Shown here piece by piece: positions 1 to 10,079 of a stretch of DNA of 64,000 nucleotides; the stretch's first letter is position 1; the number at the start of each line of letters is the position of its first letter. Position numbers and translations under genes: made by a program. Origin of the DNA: Isoetes taiwanensis (taxonomy: Eukaryota > Streptophyta > Lycopodiopsida > Isoetales > Isoetaceae); the NCBI GenBank assembly GCA_021234155.1, contig JAJEKV010000036.1, forward strand, positions 6,533,079-6,597,078, written 5' to 3'. Under the pieces are notes generated by a model that was not told the origin of the DNA, ran no database searches, and worked only from the letters and a program-made list of their open reading frames with translations.

Positions 1-405
1 GCTGAGATATGCTAGAAACTGTGTTAAGGCCTGCCATGCCAAATGGTTTTCTTCTTGCCCTGTCGAATGGGATGAACTGTACCAGATCGTAGAAGTTGCT
101 TCTTAGATTCCAATAGGTTCAGCCATTTTCGATAGGTTTTGATTTATTCTTCCAATAAGAATAGGGGTCTCCATTCAGGTTATTTCTGTTATCAAGATGA
201 CAGGATAAATCAAGCTATTATTCCTATTTAGATAAGGGGAGGAGAAGCTCCTTAACTTGCTTCTTAACAGCCTAATCTGTTAAATATTCAGTAATAAATG
301 GTGTCAAGCCAACCCTGCCAGAAATGGTACACTCATGTTTGACAAATATGATAAATATTTCTGGAGGGATTCAATAGAAACCATGAAAACACACTCTCGG
401 GCCAC

Positions 406-422
406 CGGAGGGCAACCCTCCG
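406..422. repeat. Small perfect inverted repeat
   Basis: CGGAGGG (406-412) and CCCTCCG (416-422) are separated by CAA. The hairpin sits in a short GC-rich patch inside AT-rich DNA. Its role is unknown. Confidence 0.5.
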
Positions 423-743
423 TGCGCAGCACCTTGTTTATTAAGATAAAGTTACATATAGATGCTCCTAACATTGTTTGTGCAACTTAAATATGATTGT
501 TTGGTTCTTCTCTATGGACCTTCCCAATGAGGACGGACATTGTTGCCAATTATTGTGGAGCAGATCTTGGAGTTATGCTTGGTATAAGGCAATGTATGTC
601 AAGCATTAGATCATCAATTGTTGTTTTGAGGAAGAGTAGAAGGAAAGAGGTACTTTCACAACCACTTGGTGTTCTAAGTGACTTAGCCATTTCCTACGTA
701 GCAAGCAATGCAATTCAAATAGATCTCTTATGCTTGAATGTGT

Positions 744-1000
744 AACTTTGTAGATGTGAACAAAGTTAGTTTAATTGGAGCATCGAATTCTTCGGAATAC
801 TTTTGGATCATTGATGTGCTCCTTTCTCATTTCTGGCTTATACATTTACAGTTTCTCTAACTTATGCTCAACAACATTGGACAACTTTGTAGATGTGAAC
901 AAAGTTAATTTAATTGGCAGTATTAAAATCTGTGGAGTACTTTTGGATTATTAATGCACTCTTTTCTCATTGTTGGTTTATCCTATTCACAAAGCAGGTA
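744..1000. repeat. Degenerate direct repeat, period about 139 bp
   Basis: A block beginning AACTTTGTAGATGTGAACAA at 744 recurs at 883. Both copies continue with TTTAATTGG, an ACTTTTGGAT block and a CTTTTCTCATT-like block. The second copy runs into the start of the LINE fragment. No coding potential is seen. Confidence 0.7.
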
Positions 1001-1290
1001 GTAAAGACGATGTGCATAATTATTATACAATATCGGTTAGCAATGTTTTTGCAAAGCTTAATACATCCATGGTAGGCAAGGGAAAATGACAATCACAGTC
1101 GAGCATATGGACAAGTAGGTTTCAGGCATGATTATTCAACGCCAGACCATTTAGCAACCTTGAAGGTATTATTAGAGGGAGCAAGGTCTAGGTAATAAAA
1201 GATTTATTGATTTAAAAAAAGTCTTCGACCGTGTTAGACATAATGATTTAGCATCTAGATTAATTGAGTTGCAAGTCTCTCTTTATTTTC
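976..1290 (+). mobile_element. LINE (non-LTR) reverse transcriptase fragment, decayed
   Basis: Three short open pieces in shifting frames match the N-terminal part of a plant non-LTR retrotransposon reverse transcriptase in the right order: HKAGSKDDVHNYYTISVSNV from 988, GQVGFRHDYSTPDHLATLKV from 1109, and FIDLKKVFDRVRHNDLASRL from about 1202. The last contains the F-x-D-x-K-x-x-F-D finger and palm motif preceding the catalytic region. Stops and frameshifts separate the pieces, and the YADD box and flanking endonuclease are absent. It is therefore a truncated, non-functional relic. The family assignment rests on motif order from memory of LINE proteins. Confidence 0.75.
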
Positions 1291-1539
1291 AAATGCGGTA
1301 TTTTGCCTCTATAATGTGTTGTCATTGAGCTTTCTTTTTCTTACACAACCAAACGATATAGATTCCTCAATATCCTGAAGTACATTATGTCCTCATCACA
1401 GGCTAGAATAATACATGCATTGCATATGCATATTATCACAGCCCTTAAGTTACCTCGTCTCTATATCGATGTTTTAAGAAGAGTGAACAGTTAAGGAGAT
1501 GGTACCAATATTGCAAGTTAATGCTAGTGTGTTCATTAA

Positions 1540-2640
1540 AAAATTAGCATTTTCGTACAACCTTCAATATAAGTAGCATAGTGGAAGCCCACTGAATTTT
1601 CCAGATCACAAATAAACTTCCAATGTGAGGGCACTTGCATTGCCTTTAATTTAAGGGCTTCTTTGAGGTGATCAGTTTCAGCATAACGTATAATCATAGC
1701 AGTCTATGAGATCATATCATGTCCATGCATTTACTCAAATATTTTAAATGCATTCTGTAACTATCCTTGCAAGGCATTGTTCCGTGATGAATATTCGCAA
1801 TAGGATCTTTATAATTCCCATTTATACTATTCCAAGATATCTCATATCTCTCTGGCATTTGTTGAAAGAGGTGTGGACCTCGTCATGACGTCCCCGCTAT
1901 ATATGTGCTGCAAATGATATATTCCAAGAGACCACATCCATTTTTGGCAATTCTTGAAAAGTAAAAAGGTATCTTTTAGCTTTCCATGTTGAGCATAAAT
2001 CAGAATCATCAACTTCCAACAAGATGGATTTCGTTTAGAAAAAATTTTAAATAATACACGAGCTTCGGGCAGGGATAAATACTTTGTATTAGCACCAGAA
2101 GCTTAGCCAATTCTGTATTTCTTCACAAACCCACTTCAATGAGGTAACCATGAATGCATCTAACCTGTACTAATTTCCTCATCTTGCTAGAAATTTTTAA
2201 CGAAGACAGAATAGTGGGTATATCCATTGATATTTTACTTGATCTTTTGCCTGATCTTGTGGTTTCCCAAACGTATCTACTTCTACCTTCATTTCCTTTA
2301 AAGGCTATTCCAAATAAGGTCTCTTCTTCTAGTTCCAATTTGATATACTTTTCTTTCACAAAAGCAAATGCGTGATTGCATTCTCCTGAAGCTCTATGAC
2401 TGAAAGCTGCAGATGGAAAAGCAATATCATGTGCTATTACATCCTTGAAATACTTAAAAGCATCCGCTAACAACCTGGCCATCTAAAGCCCTTTCATTAT
2501 GAAACCACATCTACCTTTGCAAATTCTAAACATCATACGGGTATTATCCAGCAGAATACCTCTTCTCGATGATTCCTTGAAGTAAAAAGCCACGCTTCAG
2601 CAATATAACTCTCCTTGTATCATATCTTTTGGTTGCCAAT
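1540..2640 (-). pseudogene. Pentatricopeptide-repeat (PPR) protein pseudogene
   Basis: Read on the minus strand, fragments from three frames line up as PLS-type PPR repeats. They run from AFKYFKDVIAHDIAFPSAAF, through KLVQVRCIHGYLIEVGL, EARVLFKIFSKRNPSCWKLM and LFQQMPERYEISWNSINGNY, to TAMIIRYAETDHLKEALKLK. These resemble the usual 'HGYIIKxGL', 'ARxVFDKMPxRxVVSWNxMI' and 'EALKLF' repeat signatures of organellar RNA-editing or processing factors. The longest open stretch is 119 codons (2123-2482). Frameshifts and stops occur every 100-250 bases, and no E or DYW tail is visible. The gene is almost certainly dead, although a noisy assembly could exaggerate the damage. Family call is fairly confident; ends are approximate. 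Confidence 0.7.
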
Positions 2641-4274
2641 TCAATGCTCTTGTCATGAAATACTAGGTGCATGACCTCATTTAAATGCAAATTCAATGAA
2701 TTGCTCTACTTATGCATATGTATTAAATAATTGTGGAAACAACTGAAGGAGATTGGGATTATGAAATCTATCAAGTTTGTAGTTCTCATTACTCCAGTCA
2801 CAGCTTAGAGTGGTATTTAATACAAGCAACCAGATTACACATCTTTTACAATAACTTATAGTATAGAAAGCTAGCTTGCTCAAATTTCTTCTGATGATCT
2901 AATCCCTAACTTGGTTCACAATTTGCTATGTTGTCCCCCTAAAGTATACTAGTCTTGGAACCTATAGGAAATTAAGAAACATTGATGAGACATAAATGAT
3001 GTCTATCCGTACTTGTTAGCACGGAGAGCTTTGGGTGGAGTTCGACCGTGGGGGTAGGAGGTCGGATTCTTGCTATAACAAAAATCCTTTTAGAAGGATG
3101 AGCTTTAGAATGTTTTGGATATTTCGACCTCGAATCAAATTAGATAGTCTGACTTCTACATGCATGGGAAAAGAGCTCCCACTCCATTTTCAACTCAAAC
3201 TTCCAATGCAAGTAGGAATTCTATTTCTTATGCCTTGCAGAAACTTTGCAGCTTCACCTACATCAGATGAAGTCCGACTTTTGCATGCATGGGAAAAGAG
3301 CCCCCACTCTATTTTCAACTCGAACTTCCAATGCAAATAGCAGGTAAGCAAGGCATTAAAGTCTTTAAATTCTCTTTGCTCAACATCTAATCTTAGCCCT
3401 CAAATCGTTATTTTCCCCTCGTCTACACCTTTCAATTGGAATATGTGGGGCACATCCCACTTCCACACCACCCACCTCGAATGCCCATATTTAGAGTCCG
3501 GGATGTGGGGCCTTTGGTGGTATTTCTAGCCACCCATTATCAGCCAGGTGGTATTTCGGCAAGTGGTATATCTAGCAAAAAAAAAAAAAGGGGTATTTTT
3601 TGCCAAAAACTAGTATTTCTGGCGCTACATGACGGAACTAAGATCTTTGGTTGGATCGTTCTTCTAGCTCTGTGGGCGGCTTGAACTGCTTCAAAAACCC
3701 TTCTAATCACTTTGCGCACCTCTTTAACGCTGGTTTAATGAAGAAAGAAACCGATTTGAGCTCAGATAGAGCTGGATCGATCCAAAAATGCCCCATAATA
3801 ATTGGTTCTGGGCTTGAACATAGTGGCGGTAACGAGTGGCCGGAAATACCACAAAAAAGCCAGAAAATACCAGGTCTAGGATCCACCCATCTCTAGGGTT
3901 TGCCGACAAACCCAAAAAATTGGAATTACACACTAGAAGCTGCAAAACGTAGCCCGTCGCGAACTCCAGCCAGCCCATGACGCTTCAAAGTAAAACAAAA
4001 TAAGAAAAACGAGAACAAATAGACACCTCGGCCTGAAGTTTTTTGAACCCTTGTGAGCCAGAACCAGCTATTGCTCAGCTGCGACCAAACTCAACAAGAC
4101 GAGCAGCAAATAGGTTAAAAAACGCCACTCCTTTTTCCACAATAATTTACAAGAGCCAGAAATCCAATTCGTGTGGGATTTGAACTCACTGAAACTACTC
4201 TTTCCTTAATAATTTTTAGTAAGTATCTTTCACCTAATAATGCGTGGAAAAAGAAGTCATCGGAAAATCGAGAC
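2641..4274. other. Intergenic, no gene recognised
   Basis: AT-rich DNA without a supportable gene. It contains the direct repeat at 3147-3340 and a 13-A run near 3577. Open frames here are short and in all frames. Confidence 0.5.
3147..3340. repeat. Direct repeat, about 69-bp copies 125 bp apart
   Basis: Copies at 3147-3215 and 3272-3340 share about 85% of bases, including GCATGGGAAAAGAGC, ATTTTCAACTC and AACTTCCAATGCAA. They lie in a slightly GC-richer stretch and look like an old local duplication. Confidence 0.75.
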
Positions 4275-4280
4275 TTTATT
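4275..4280 (-). terminator. Poly(A) signal of the dirigent gene
   Basis: The minus strand reads AATAAA here, about 42 bases past the dirigent stop codon, the usual position for a plant near-upstream polyadenylation element. Confidence 0.5.
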
Positions 4281-4321
4281 CAAATTGGGATAATAACAAT
4301 AATAATATAGAGACGCCAAAA

Positions 4322-4852
4322 TTACATGGTAGGAAGGTAAATAGTGCAGTTAAGCAAGACAGTGCTATCAGGGATATCAAGGACAACGGTGGTATAATTG
4401 GCCCAACCTTGGGCCAAACGGAAATCACCAGAGCCACCAACGATAGCAAGTTCACTGAGAGACTGGGGACCGACCTCCTTGTCAGTGCCTTGGAAAGCGA
4501 GGGTACCGTTGTAGGAGGCGGTTTGCAAGACGGCGCTGAAGGCGAGGAAGGCACGAGACTCATCAACGGAGGCGACCATGAAGGTGCCCTTGGCCCGCCC
4601 CAGCTGGGTGGATGTGTTGGAAGGGCCTTCGGTTATGACGTTGTCGATCACGAACAGAGACCCGAACTGGGTTGTGGTGGTGTCTCCGTTTGGGCCTGCT
4701 ACCCTAACCCCTGTGGCGTTCGGGGTTGTAATTTTATCATGCAGATACAACCCCATCTTCATCACCTTGTATCCCCCATAGCCGCTGCATACCGAGCTCA
4801 GCATCAGCATCCCTACCGCCATCGCCATCGCCATCTCCATGCCTCCCTTCAT
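4322..4852 (-). CDS. Dirigent protein, secreted, single exon
   Basis: An intact 176-residue reading frame with no intron. Dirigent proteins are secreted beta-barrel proteins that steer coupling of phenoxy radicals, for example coniferyl alcohol, during lignan and related synthesis in the cell wall. A Met-rich hydrophobic signal peptide is visible (about residues 1-23, ending LSSVCSG). The family core follows: LYLHD (35-39), AGPNG (52-56), FGSLFVIDNVITEG (63-76), LGRAKG (84-89), YNGTLAFQG (114-122), and the hallmark IVGGSGDFRLAQGW (137-150), including the conserved Asp143. There are five N-glycosylation sequons, at Asn45, 79, 115, 152 and 168. Length is normal for the family. A TATA-like box lies upstream and AATAAA downstream, so it looks functional. 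The subfamily, and hence the substrate, cannot be set. Confidence 0.93.
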   Translation of the reverse strand: MKGGMEMAMAMAVGMLMLSSVCSGYGGYKVMKMGLYLHDKITTPNATGVRVAGPNGDTTTTQFGSLFVIDNVITEGPSNTSTQLGRAKGTFMVASVDESRAFLAFSAVLQTASYNGTLAFQGTDKEVGPQSLSELAIVGGSGDFRLAQGWANYTTVVLDIPDSTVLLNCTIYLPTM

Positions 4853-4945
4853 CTTTTTTGCTTGCTTAATTCGCAGATTTCTTCAACCCAATCAATTGCT
4901 TCTCTCTCAAATTCCCTTTGTCCTCCACCTCTGCAGCAATATCCC

Positions 4946-4953
4946 TTCTTATA
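4946..4953 (-). promoter_or_regulatory. TATA-like box of the dirigent gene
   Basis: The minus strand reads TATAAGAA, about 95 bases upstream of the dirigent ATG, a plausible core-promoter position that leaves a 5' UTR of about 60 bases. Confidence 0.4.
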
Positions 4954-5184
4954 GCATGCCTTCGTACCTTCCCATTCCTGCCTTCCTTTCCCATCTCGTT
5001 ACTTCCACCATGCTTCTTTCACTTGTTCTTTGACTTGACTTTTGTAACTATCCATTCAATCTTGAACATTTCAAACCTACATGGGGCACACCAATGCCTT
5101 TTTTATCCACTACACTAAGCAAAATTGTGTACGTGTCATAGAATTCGGCCATAGCAATTCGTATCCATTTTGACAATGTGCTAT

Positions 5185-5275
5185 CCATTCAACATTGTCA
5201 CTTGCTTCTAAACAAAATTCTAGCCTATGTTGAATTAGTCCATTCGACATTATCATTTGCTTCTAGACAAAATTG
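5185..5275. repeat. Short tandem duplication, period 55 bp
   Basis: CCATTCAACATTGTCACTTG at 5185 recurs, with few changes, at 5240, followed in both by CTTCTAxACAAAATT. Looser echoes of the neighbouring sequence continue to about 5630 (CAACATTTGG, CCCAAATGGTC, AATCAACACCA). Confidence 0.65.
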
Positions 5276-6060
5276 TACGCACATACAGCATTGGAAAAAT
5301 TTAATTCAGCATTTGGAGAAAGAGCAACACAATTCATGGCACTTTTACCCAAATGGTCTCCAAGGTACATCAATTAGAAAAGTGAGAGTAATCAACACCA
5401 CACATCAACAACACACAACGGGACCATGCATTTCGCAACATAAGGCCTGTAGCGGAAAAATTCAATTCAACATTTGGCAAAAGAGAAATCCATGACATTT
5501 TGCCCAAATGGTCCGAAGGCAGAAACTACTAGTGAAACATAATGGCCTAGGTCATGGCATAAGAAACTAACAATAATCAACACCAAAAACCCACAACACG
5601 TATGCAATGCGTAATGGCCTTAGACACGATTGCTTAAATGTCCAAACCCATCCAATCCAAAGCTAGAAAAGGCCTCCCATCGACTTCATATCTTTTTTCT
5701 CCATAACATAGATGAAAGCTAGACACCTAGCCATCATGGTACGAAAATTGGTGTGAATCCGATTGCTAGAAATCATTGACACATACAAATATGGATGCAT
5801 CAAACCAAACACAAGGCTCTCATCATCACTCCTCCAAATCAATTGAGAAAGCTGCTATCAACCAACGTCCATTTGAAACTGTTCTCACCAAGAAAATTAT
5901 TTCATGCGTTCATTTTTTATTCCTTTTCTTTCATTTCAATGTTCTTAGATATGTTCAAGAAAAACTAACACATTCAACTAGAGAAGCCTAGGTCTCCATC
6001 TTTAACAAACAAGTAGTACAAATGTTTAAAAATTATAGTGCTAACGAGTTACCTAGGATT
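5276..6060. other. Intergenic, weak repeats only
   Basis: AT-rich, with degenerate repeated words such as ATCAACACCA and ATTTGGxxAAAGAG. I see no gene. Confidence 0.4.
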
Positions 6061-6142
6061 AGAAGCACAAATGAAGCAGCATATCAGACAGAGTTACAAA
6101 CTAGAAGCACATATCAAGTAGCATATCGGACAAAGTTACAAA
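6061..6142. repeat. Tandem duplication, period 42 bp
   Basis: Two copies of an AGAAGCACA...AGCATATCxGACA...AGTTACAAA unit begin at 6061 and 6103. Confidence 0.7.
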
Positions 6143-6461
6143 AGGCAATATGGATTCCTTAGTAATTCCATGTCGTCATTATATAGACGGAATACATGAA
6201 TAGTTGTTATACAAGTGCTTACTCCCATTGACTGGTCAACAAAATCTAAATATGTATTGGACAAGATAGCTATCTCAAAATCATCTTGAATTTCACTGAG
6301 CGACTCTATATTCTATATTCCATCTTCTTCTTTAACATGACATCCACGTCGTATATATTCCTTTCTTATAGTAACATCATATTTCATATACTTCATATTA
6401 CATATAGCTTCTCTTTTCTAAAACATACAAATATATAAAGTAAGAAGCACAAAGCAACGGC

Positions 6462-6529
6462 GCCGCGATAAATTCTTGTACAATCATAAATCATACAAGA
6501 AATTTATCGCGGCGGCCAAGGCCGCCGCG
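6462..6529. repeat. GC-rich double inverted repeat (two overlapping hairpins)
   Basis: The arm at 6462-6480 (GCCGCGATAAATTCTTGTA) pairs with 6494-6513 across a 13-base loop, with one bulged base. The outer base of that right arm then forms a second, perfect hairpin: CGCGGCGGCC (6508-6517), AA, GGCCGCCGCG (6520-6529). The two stems share 6508-6513, so they are mutually exclusive. The block is sharply GC-rich against AT-rich flanks. It may be a foldback or MITE-type end, but no mate was found in the window. Confidence 0.75.
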
Positions 6530-6779
6530 AACATTTCTTTTGCCCAACTCATGGCAAAGGAGTTTTGTATCAAGTCAAAAGGATCTCAGCTATGGACTCG
6601 CGAAATTGAACTAAATGTATCTAAGTTGGAGAACTAACCTCCAATTTTTTTTAGTCAAAAAGCTCAAAAGCAATGCAAAAGCATCTCAACTACTCTATGC
6701 AATTGCATCCTTATCAACAATTTGCCAATGGATGTTGTAGAAAACACCGCAAAAATGCAAAGGTTACACGCTTCTACAT

Positions 6780-6925
6780 ACCCGCTAAAAAATCTAGCTA
6801 TGATAGTTGTTTGAGTGAGAAAACATGAAAACAATTTAAGATAAACGCAACGTTGCATGCTTCTCCATAGTCTTGGCTAAAAATCTAGATATGGTAGTTG
6901 TTTGAGTGAGAAAACATGAAAAAAA
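6780..6925. repeat. Tandem duplication, period about 91 bp
   Basis: TAGTTGTTTGAGTGAGAAAA occurs at 6804 and again at about 6895. In both, a CTAAAAAATCTAG-like block precedes it and CATGAAAA follows. Confidence 0.7.
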
Positions 6926-7337
6926 TTCAAGATACAATATCCAACTTCATTTTCGCACATTTTGCACATGCGCAACAAAGTGTATCCAAATTGATTCGAC
7001 TTGATATTAAAATCGATACAATATACATTACTTTTGCAATTTGTGGCAGCATGAACTGGTTACTATAGAAAGATTGAGATTGGCAGATCCATGTTTTTTA
7101 ATGGCCAATGTCCCATATGTTAACTAGCATTTTAATTTAAATGTTATGAGAAAAAAGAGGGATCATTGAAATCATGGGTCCACTTGGCTGGACTGGACCA
7201 AAACTAAGGGAGAGACCTCCTTTCAGGCATCGCGGATGCAGGCATGGAACTGTAATCAAATCGCCATCACCCAAGCTCTCGCCGAAGCTCCTCCTCAAAA
7301 GGTACTTTTGTGACCTGCCCTGTAGTACCCTCAACTT

Positions 7338-7985
7338 TTAGAATATATCACCAAACATATCAATCGGCAGCTTCTCTATAAGATATCTTTTTAGATATTC
7401 AGATACTTTGATATTCACAATATGAACGAATCCTTTGCCGCTGGGAGTAAAATATTGGGGCATCACAGGAATTCTATACCTGGATTCTTTCTTTGTCATT
7501 AGGTATGCTTCTTTTGCCAGCAAAATTGTTTCCTTGACATGCCAAAGTTCATCACAAATTTTTTTAAAGTCTGGACGTTTTTCCGCCTCAAACAACCAGC
7601 ACGAATGTATCAATTTGATCAAACTCATAGGAGTGCTTTGAGGTAACCAGGACCTTTCACCCTTCTTCAAAATGTCCAATACTGGACGCTCTGGACCTGC
7701 TTTCGGAAAAGGGTCCTCCCCTGTAAGTACTATTGAGCACAAAATGGCAAAACTATACACATCTGCCTTCTTAGAGTAGTAAGACTCTCCATCCTTTCCT
7801 CGTGTATTTCTGGGGCCATGTATCTTGAAGTTCCTCTCTTTGCTGTATGATTACCTGTAGCATAATCTGTTTTTGATATCCCAAAGTCAGCAATTTTGAC
7901 GATGATTCTATCATTCTTTGTACTTACCGAACATTGACTTTAGATCTGGCATTATGTTGCAATGGATCATCTACTAACTCCAACA
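7338..7985 (-). pseudogene. Protein kinase C-terminal half, frameshifted
   Basis: The minus strand encodes the second half of a eukaryotic protein kinase domain. NDRIIVKIADFGISKTDYAT carries the DFG magnesium-binding motif. GTSRYMAPEI is the activation segment with the APE motif. ADVYSFAILCSIVLTG follows in a different frame (helix F Asp). CWLFEAEKRPDFKKICDEL contains the invariant Arg of subdomain XI. A frameshift near 7780-7790 separates APE from ADVYSF. Upstream, the expected HRD catalytic loop is reduced to an unconvincing IHCNIMPDLKS-like stretch at 7930-7965 followed by a stop. No N-lobe (glycine loop, VAIK lysine) was found within 2 kb. It resembles TKL-type plant kinases and is probably a dead remnant. 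Confidence 0.7.
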
Positions 7986-9606
7986 TAACATGCTTTTTCT
8001 TCTCTATATACAGATCATGCAATCAACATTGGTTATAATACTGCTCTTCTTGTAAGAATGGCGTGCAATATATGAAGATCCTGCTCAAAAAAAAGCAGAC
8101 CAGTTTTAGGCATGAAATAATGGTTGGTTTTCTTGGGCATTGTTGCTTTTCAATGTGACATACGGTGTCAAAGGAAGCCCTAATCAGCATTATCGAGGAA
8201 GCTCATGAGAGGAAGCATAAGAGAAACGAAGGCATACAATATGAATCTACTTCTTTTGCTCTTTGTGCAAACATGCTACAATCCTTATAACAGCTCAGTT
8301 TAAATGCTGGTAGCCTATGGTGGATGGCGCGGTCTGATGGGTAAGTTCGACAAACTTGCACCGATTGTAGAAGGAAAAATCAGCAATTCTGAGTGGTGCC
8401 TTACGCTGCAGAATAACCGACGGAGCAATGGCGGTAACCATCTTGCCACGCTCAGCGAAACAAAGAAATAAGGTAGAGGAAAAATATCGTAGCATATATT
8501 TGAGGTTCGTGTCACGAGTTTTCTGTCGTTTAAAATACTGCAAAAGCACAGAATATCTCAAGCAGCGTCATTGTGCGCCTGTTTACGGTTCAGTGCGTAG
8601 GTTTTCTTTATCGGTTGAAATATTTCTTTTTCCAAAACAGAATAGAAAACCGTACTACAAAATTTATAGGCATCTGCAATAACGTTATAGTTGGGTATTT
8701 TGCCTCTTTCTTGTAAAAATATAGGTTTATGAAACGGATCATATTACCATTCTGTCCTTAGGGTCCCCAGATCCGGCCCAATTGTTTATGTCAATGCTGT
8801 AAGTGTAGTTTGTGGGAAATTAGTTCTTGAATTCTTAGAAGATCATTTCGGATTCTTCATGCTGACGAAACATTCTGATCCGTCTTTTGGCTCCTTGATC
8901 CGGGCATGCGCCTGCGGCTTTGCATTGTTGCAGGCTTTGTTTCGGAAGAACTGCATTGCTGAAGGTTTTGCTGCAGTTTGCCATTGTTGATCATTCTGTT
9001 CTGCTCCAGCTCATGGGATAACATCAAACACAAGCGCCCGGTACGCAAAAAATAAAAGCCAGATGGGTGGTCAAATTTGGTTGATCTGTAGAATAAAACT
9101 GGTAACACTCTCCTCGTGTACATCAAAGCCCTGCGTTTATCTTCGGAGCAAGGGTGGCGCGCTGTTCTCGGATAACAGGTTCCCCAATTCCCGTGACGGG
9201 AATATTCGAGAATTTCTGAAACAACGATTTATACTGTGTTTGCCTTCGGAGAAGTTGGGTGACATTTGGTGGGAAATGGCGTGTCTCACCTACATCCTGA
9301 AATAGAAGTTGGATGGCGATTAGTATTCTGGTAAAAACAGTCAAACTATGGTTGGGTCGATGGTCTGTTATCTTTATTTCCAGTTTTGGAGCTAGATGGC
9401 CTTGTGTTTTGATTAAGACAAGAAGGCATCTCAAATCAAAGTGGGATCCCAAATGGTAGAATTGATCTCCAATTCTTCTGCAATGACCCATATAAGAACT
9501 CATACATTATGGTCTTGTACTTTCGCCCATGGGCAGTTGTCCTAGTAGAGCATTCGATAAGTTGGCGCATAAGAGACTAAACTTCTTATTCTCGTCTTGT
9601 GGGCCT
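7986..9606. other. Unassigned sequence with short minus-strand frames
   Basis: Somewhat GC-richer than average, with minus-strand frames of 80-126 codons at 8295-8561, 8857-9126 and 9123-9503. None shows a motif I recognise. They could be decayed exons lying between the 154-codon frame upstream and the kinase remnant downstream, but no splice chain joins them convincingly. Confidence 0.3.
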
Positions 9607-10071
9607 TCAATATAAAGCATGCTTGCTCTGCGGAGGCCAGTTGTTATATAAGTTTCTATAATTCTTCCGAATCACAGGTTTAAGCTGCAGTTGTATAGAA
9701 TCATTTGTAACTGACATAGCAGAGCCGTCGTAGAAGCTCAACCCCAAATCATGAAATGCCTCCCACCCAACTTCTGTGTTGTAGGGGAATGGAAACTGGT
9801 GGCTTTCGGTTTGCGGTGACCCGCTCCGGCTCTGAGTGGGACCCGCAGCTCGGCTCGAGATATTGTCAGTTTCAAGCTCGCCCTCCTCCAAAATTATACC
9901 TCGGAATAGTCTCAAACATCCACAGACTTTGCGGATCCACCTAATACTCAGGTTTTCAGGTGAGAAGGTTCCCATTACTTTAATTGTATGCCATAGTTCC
10001 GGCGGCAGCTCTTTGGCGGGCATGAAGAGAGACGCTACTCTCAGGTCAGGTAAACTCCGCAGATCTTTCAT
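9607..10071 (-). CDS. Unidentified 154-codon open frame
   Basis: The longest non-repeat minus-strand frame between the dirigent gene and the gap, with base composition higher in GC than its surroundings and soluble, mixed residue use. Visible features are only an N-terminal PPELWHTIKVMG stretch and a Ser/Thr/Gln/Pro-rich middle (SRAAGPTQSRSGSPQTESHQ). There is no signal peptide, membrane segment or known motif. It ends about 1.6 kb before the kinase remnant on the same strand and could be an upstream exon of that gene, a separate small gene, or chance. I do not recognise it. Confidence 0.3.
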   Translation of the reverse strand: MKDLRSLPDLRVASLFMPAKELPPELWHTIKVMGTFSPENLSIRWIRKVCGCLRLFRGIILEEGELETDNISSRAAGPTQSRSGSPQTESHQFPFPYNTEVGWEAFHDLGLSFYDGSAMSVTNDSIQLQLKPVIRKNYRNLYNNWPPQSKHALY

Positions 10072-10079
10072 TTATGTGC

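Noticed and set aside
4140-4215. tRNA-like T-arm on the minus strand (GAGTTCAAATCCCAC)
   Set aside because: The stem pairs poorly and no D-arm, anticodon arm or acceptor stem fits at the right distance; at most a decayed SINE fragment.
4244-4954. A 236-codon plus-strand frame across the dirigent gene
   Set aside because: It is the antisense shadow of the dirigent coding sequence, with no protein-like motif.
9187-9203. ATTCCCG/CGGGAAT inverted repeat
   Set aside because: Only seven base pairs; expected by chance in a window of this size.
9163-10071. Joining minus-strand frames at 9.1-10.1 kb with the kinase remnant as one receptor-like gene
   Set aside because: No consistent splice chain, and no recognisable ectodomain, membrane segment or kinase N-lobe.
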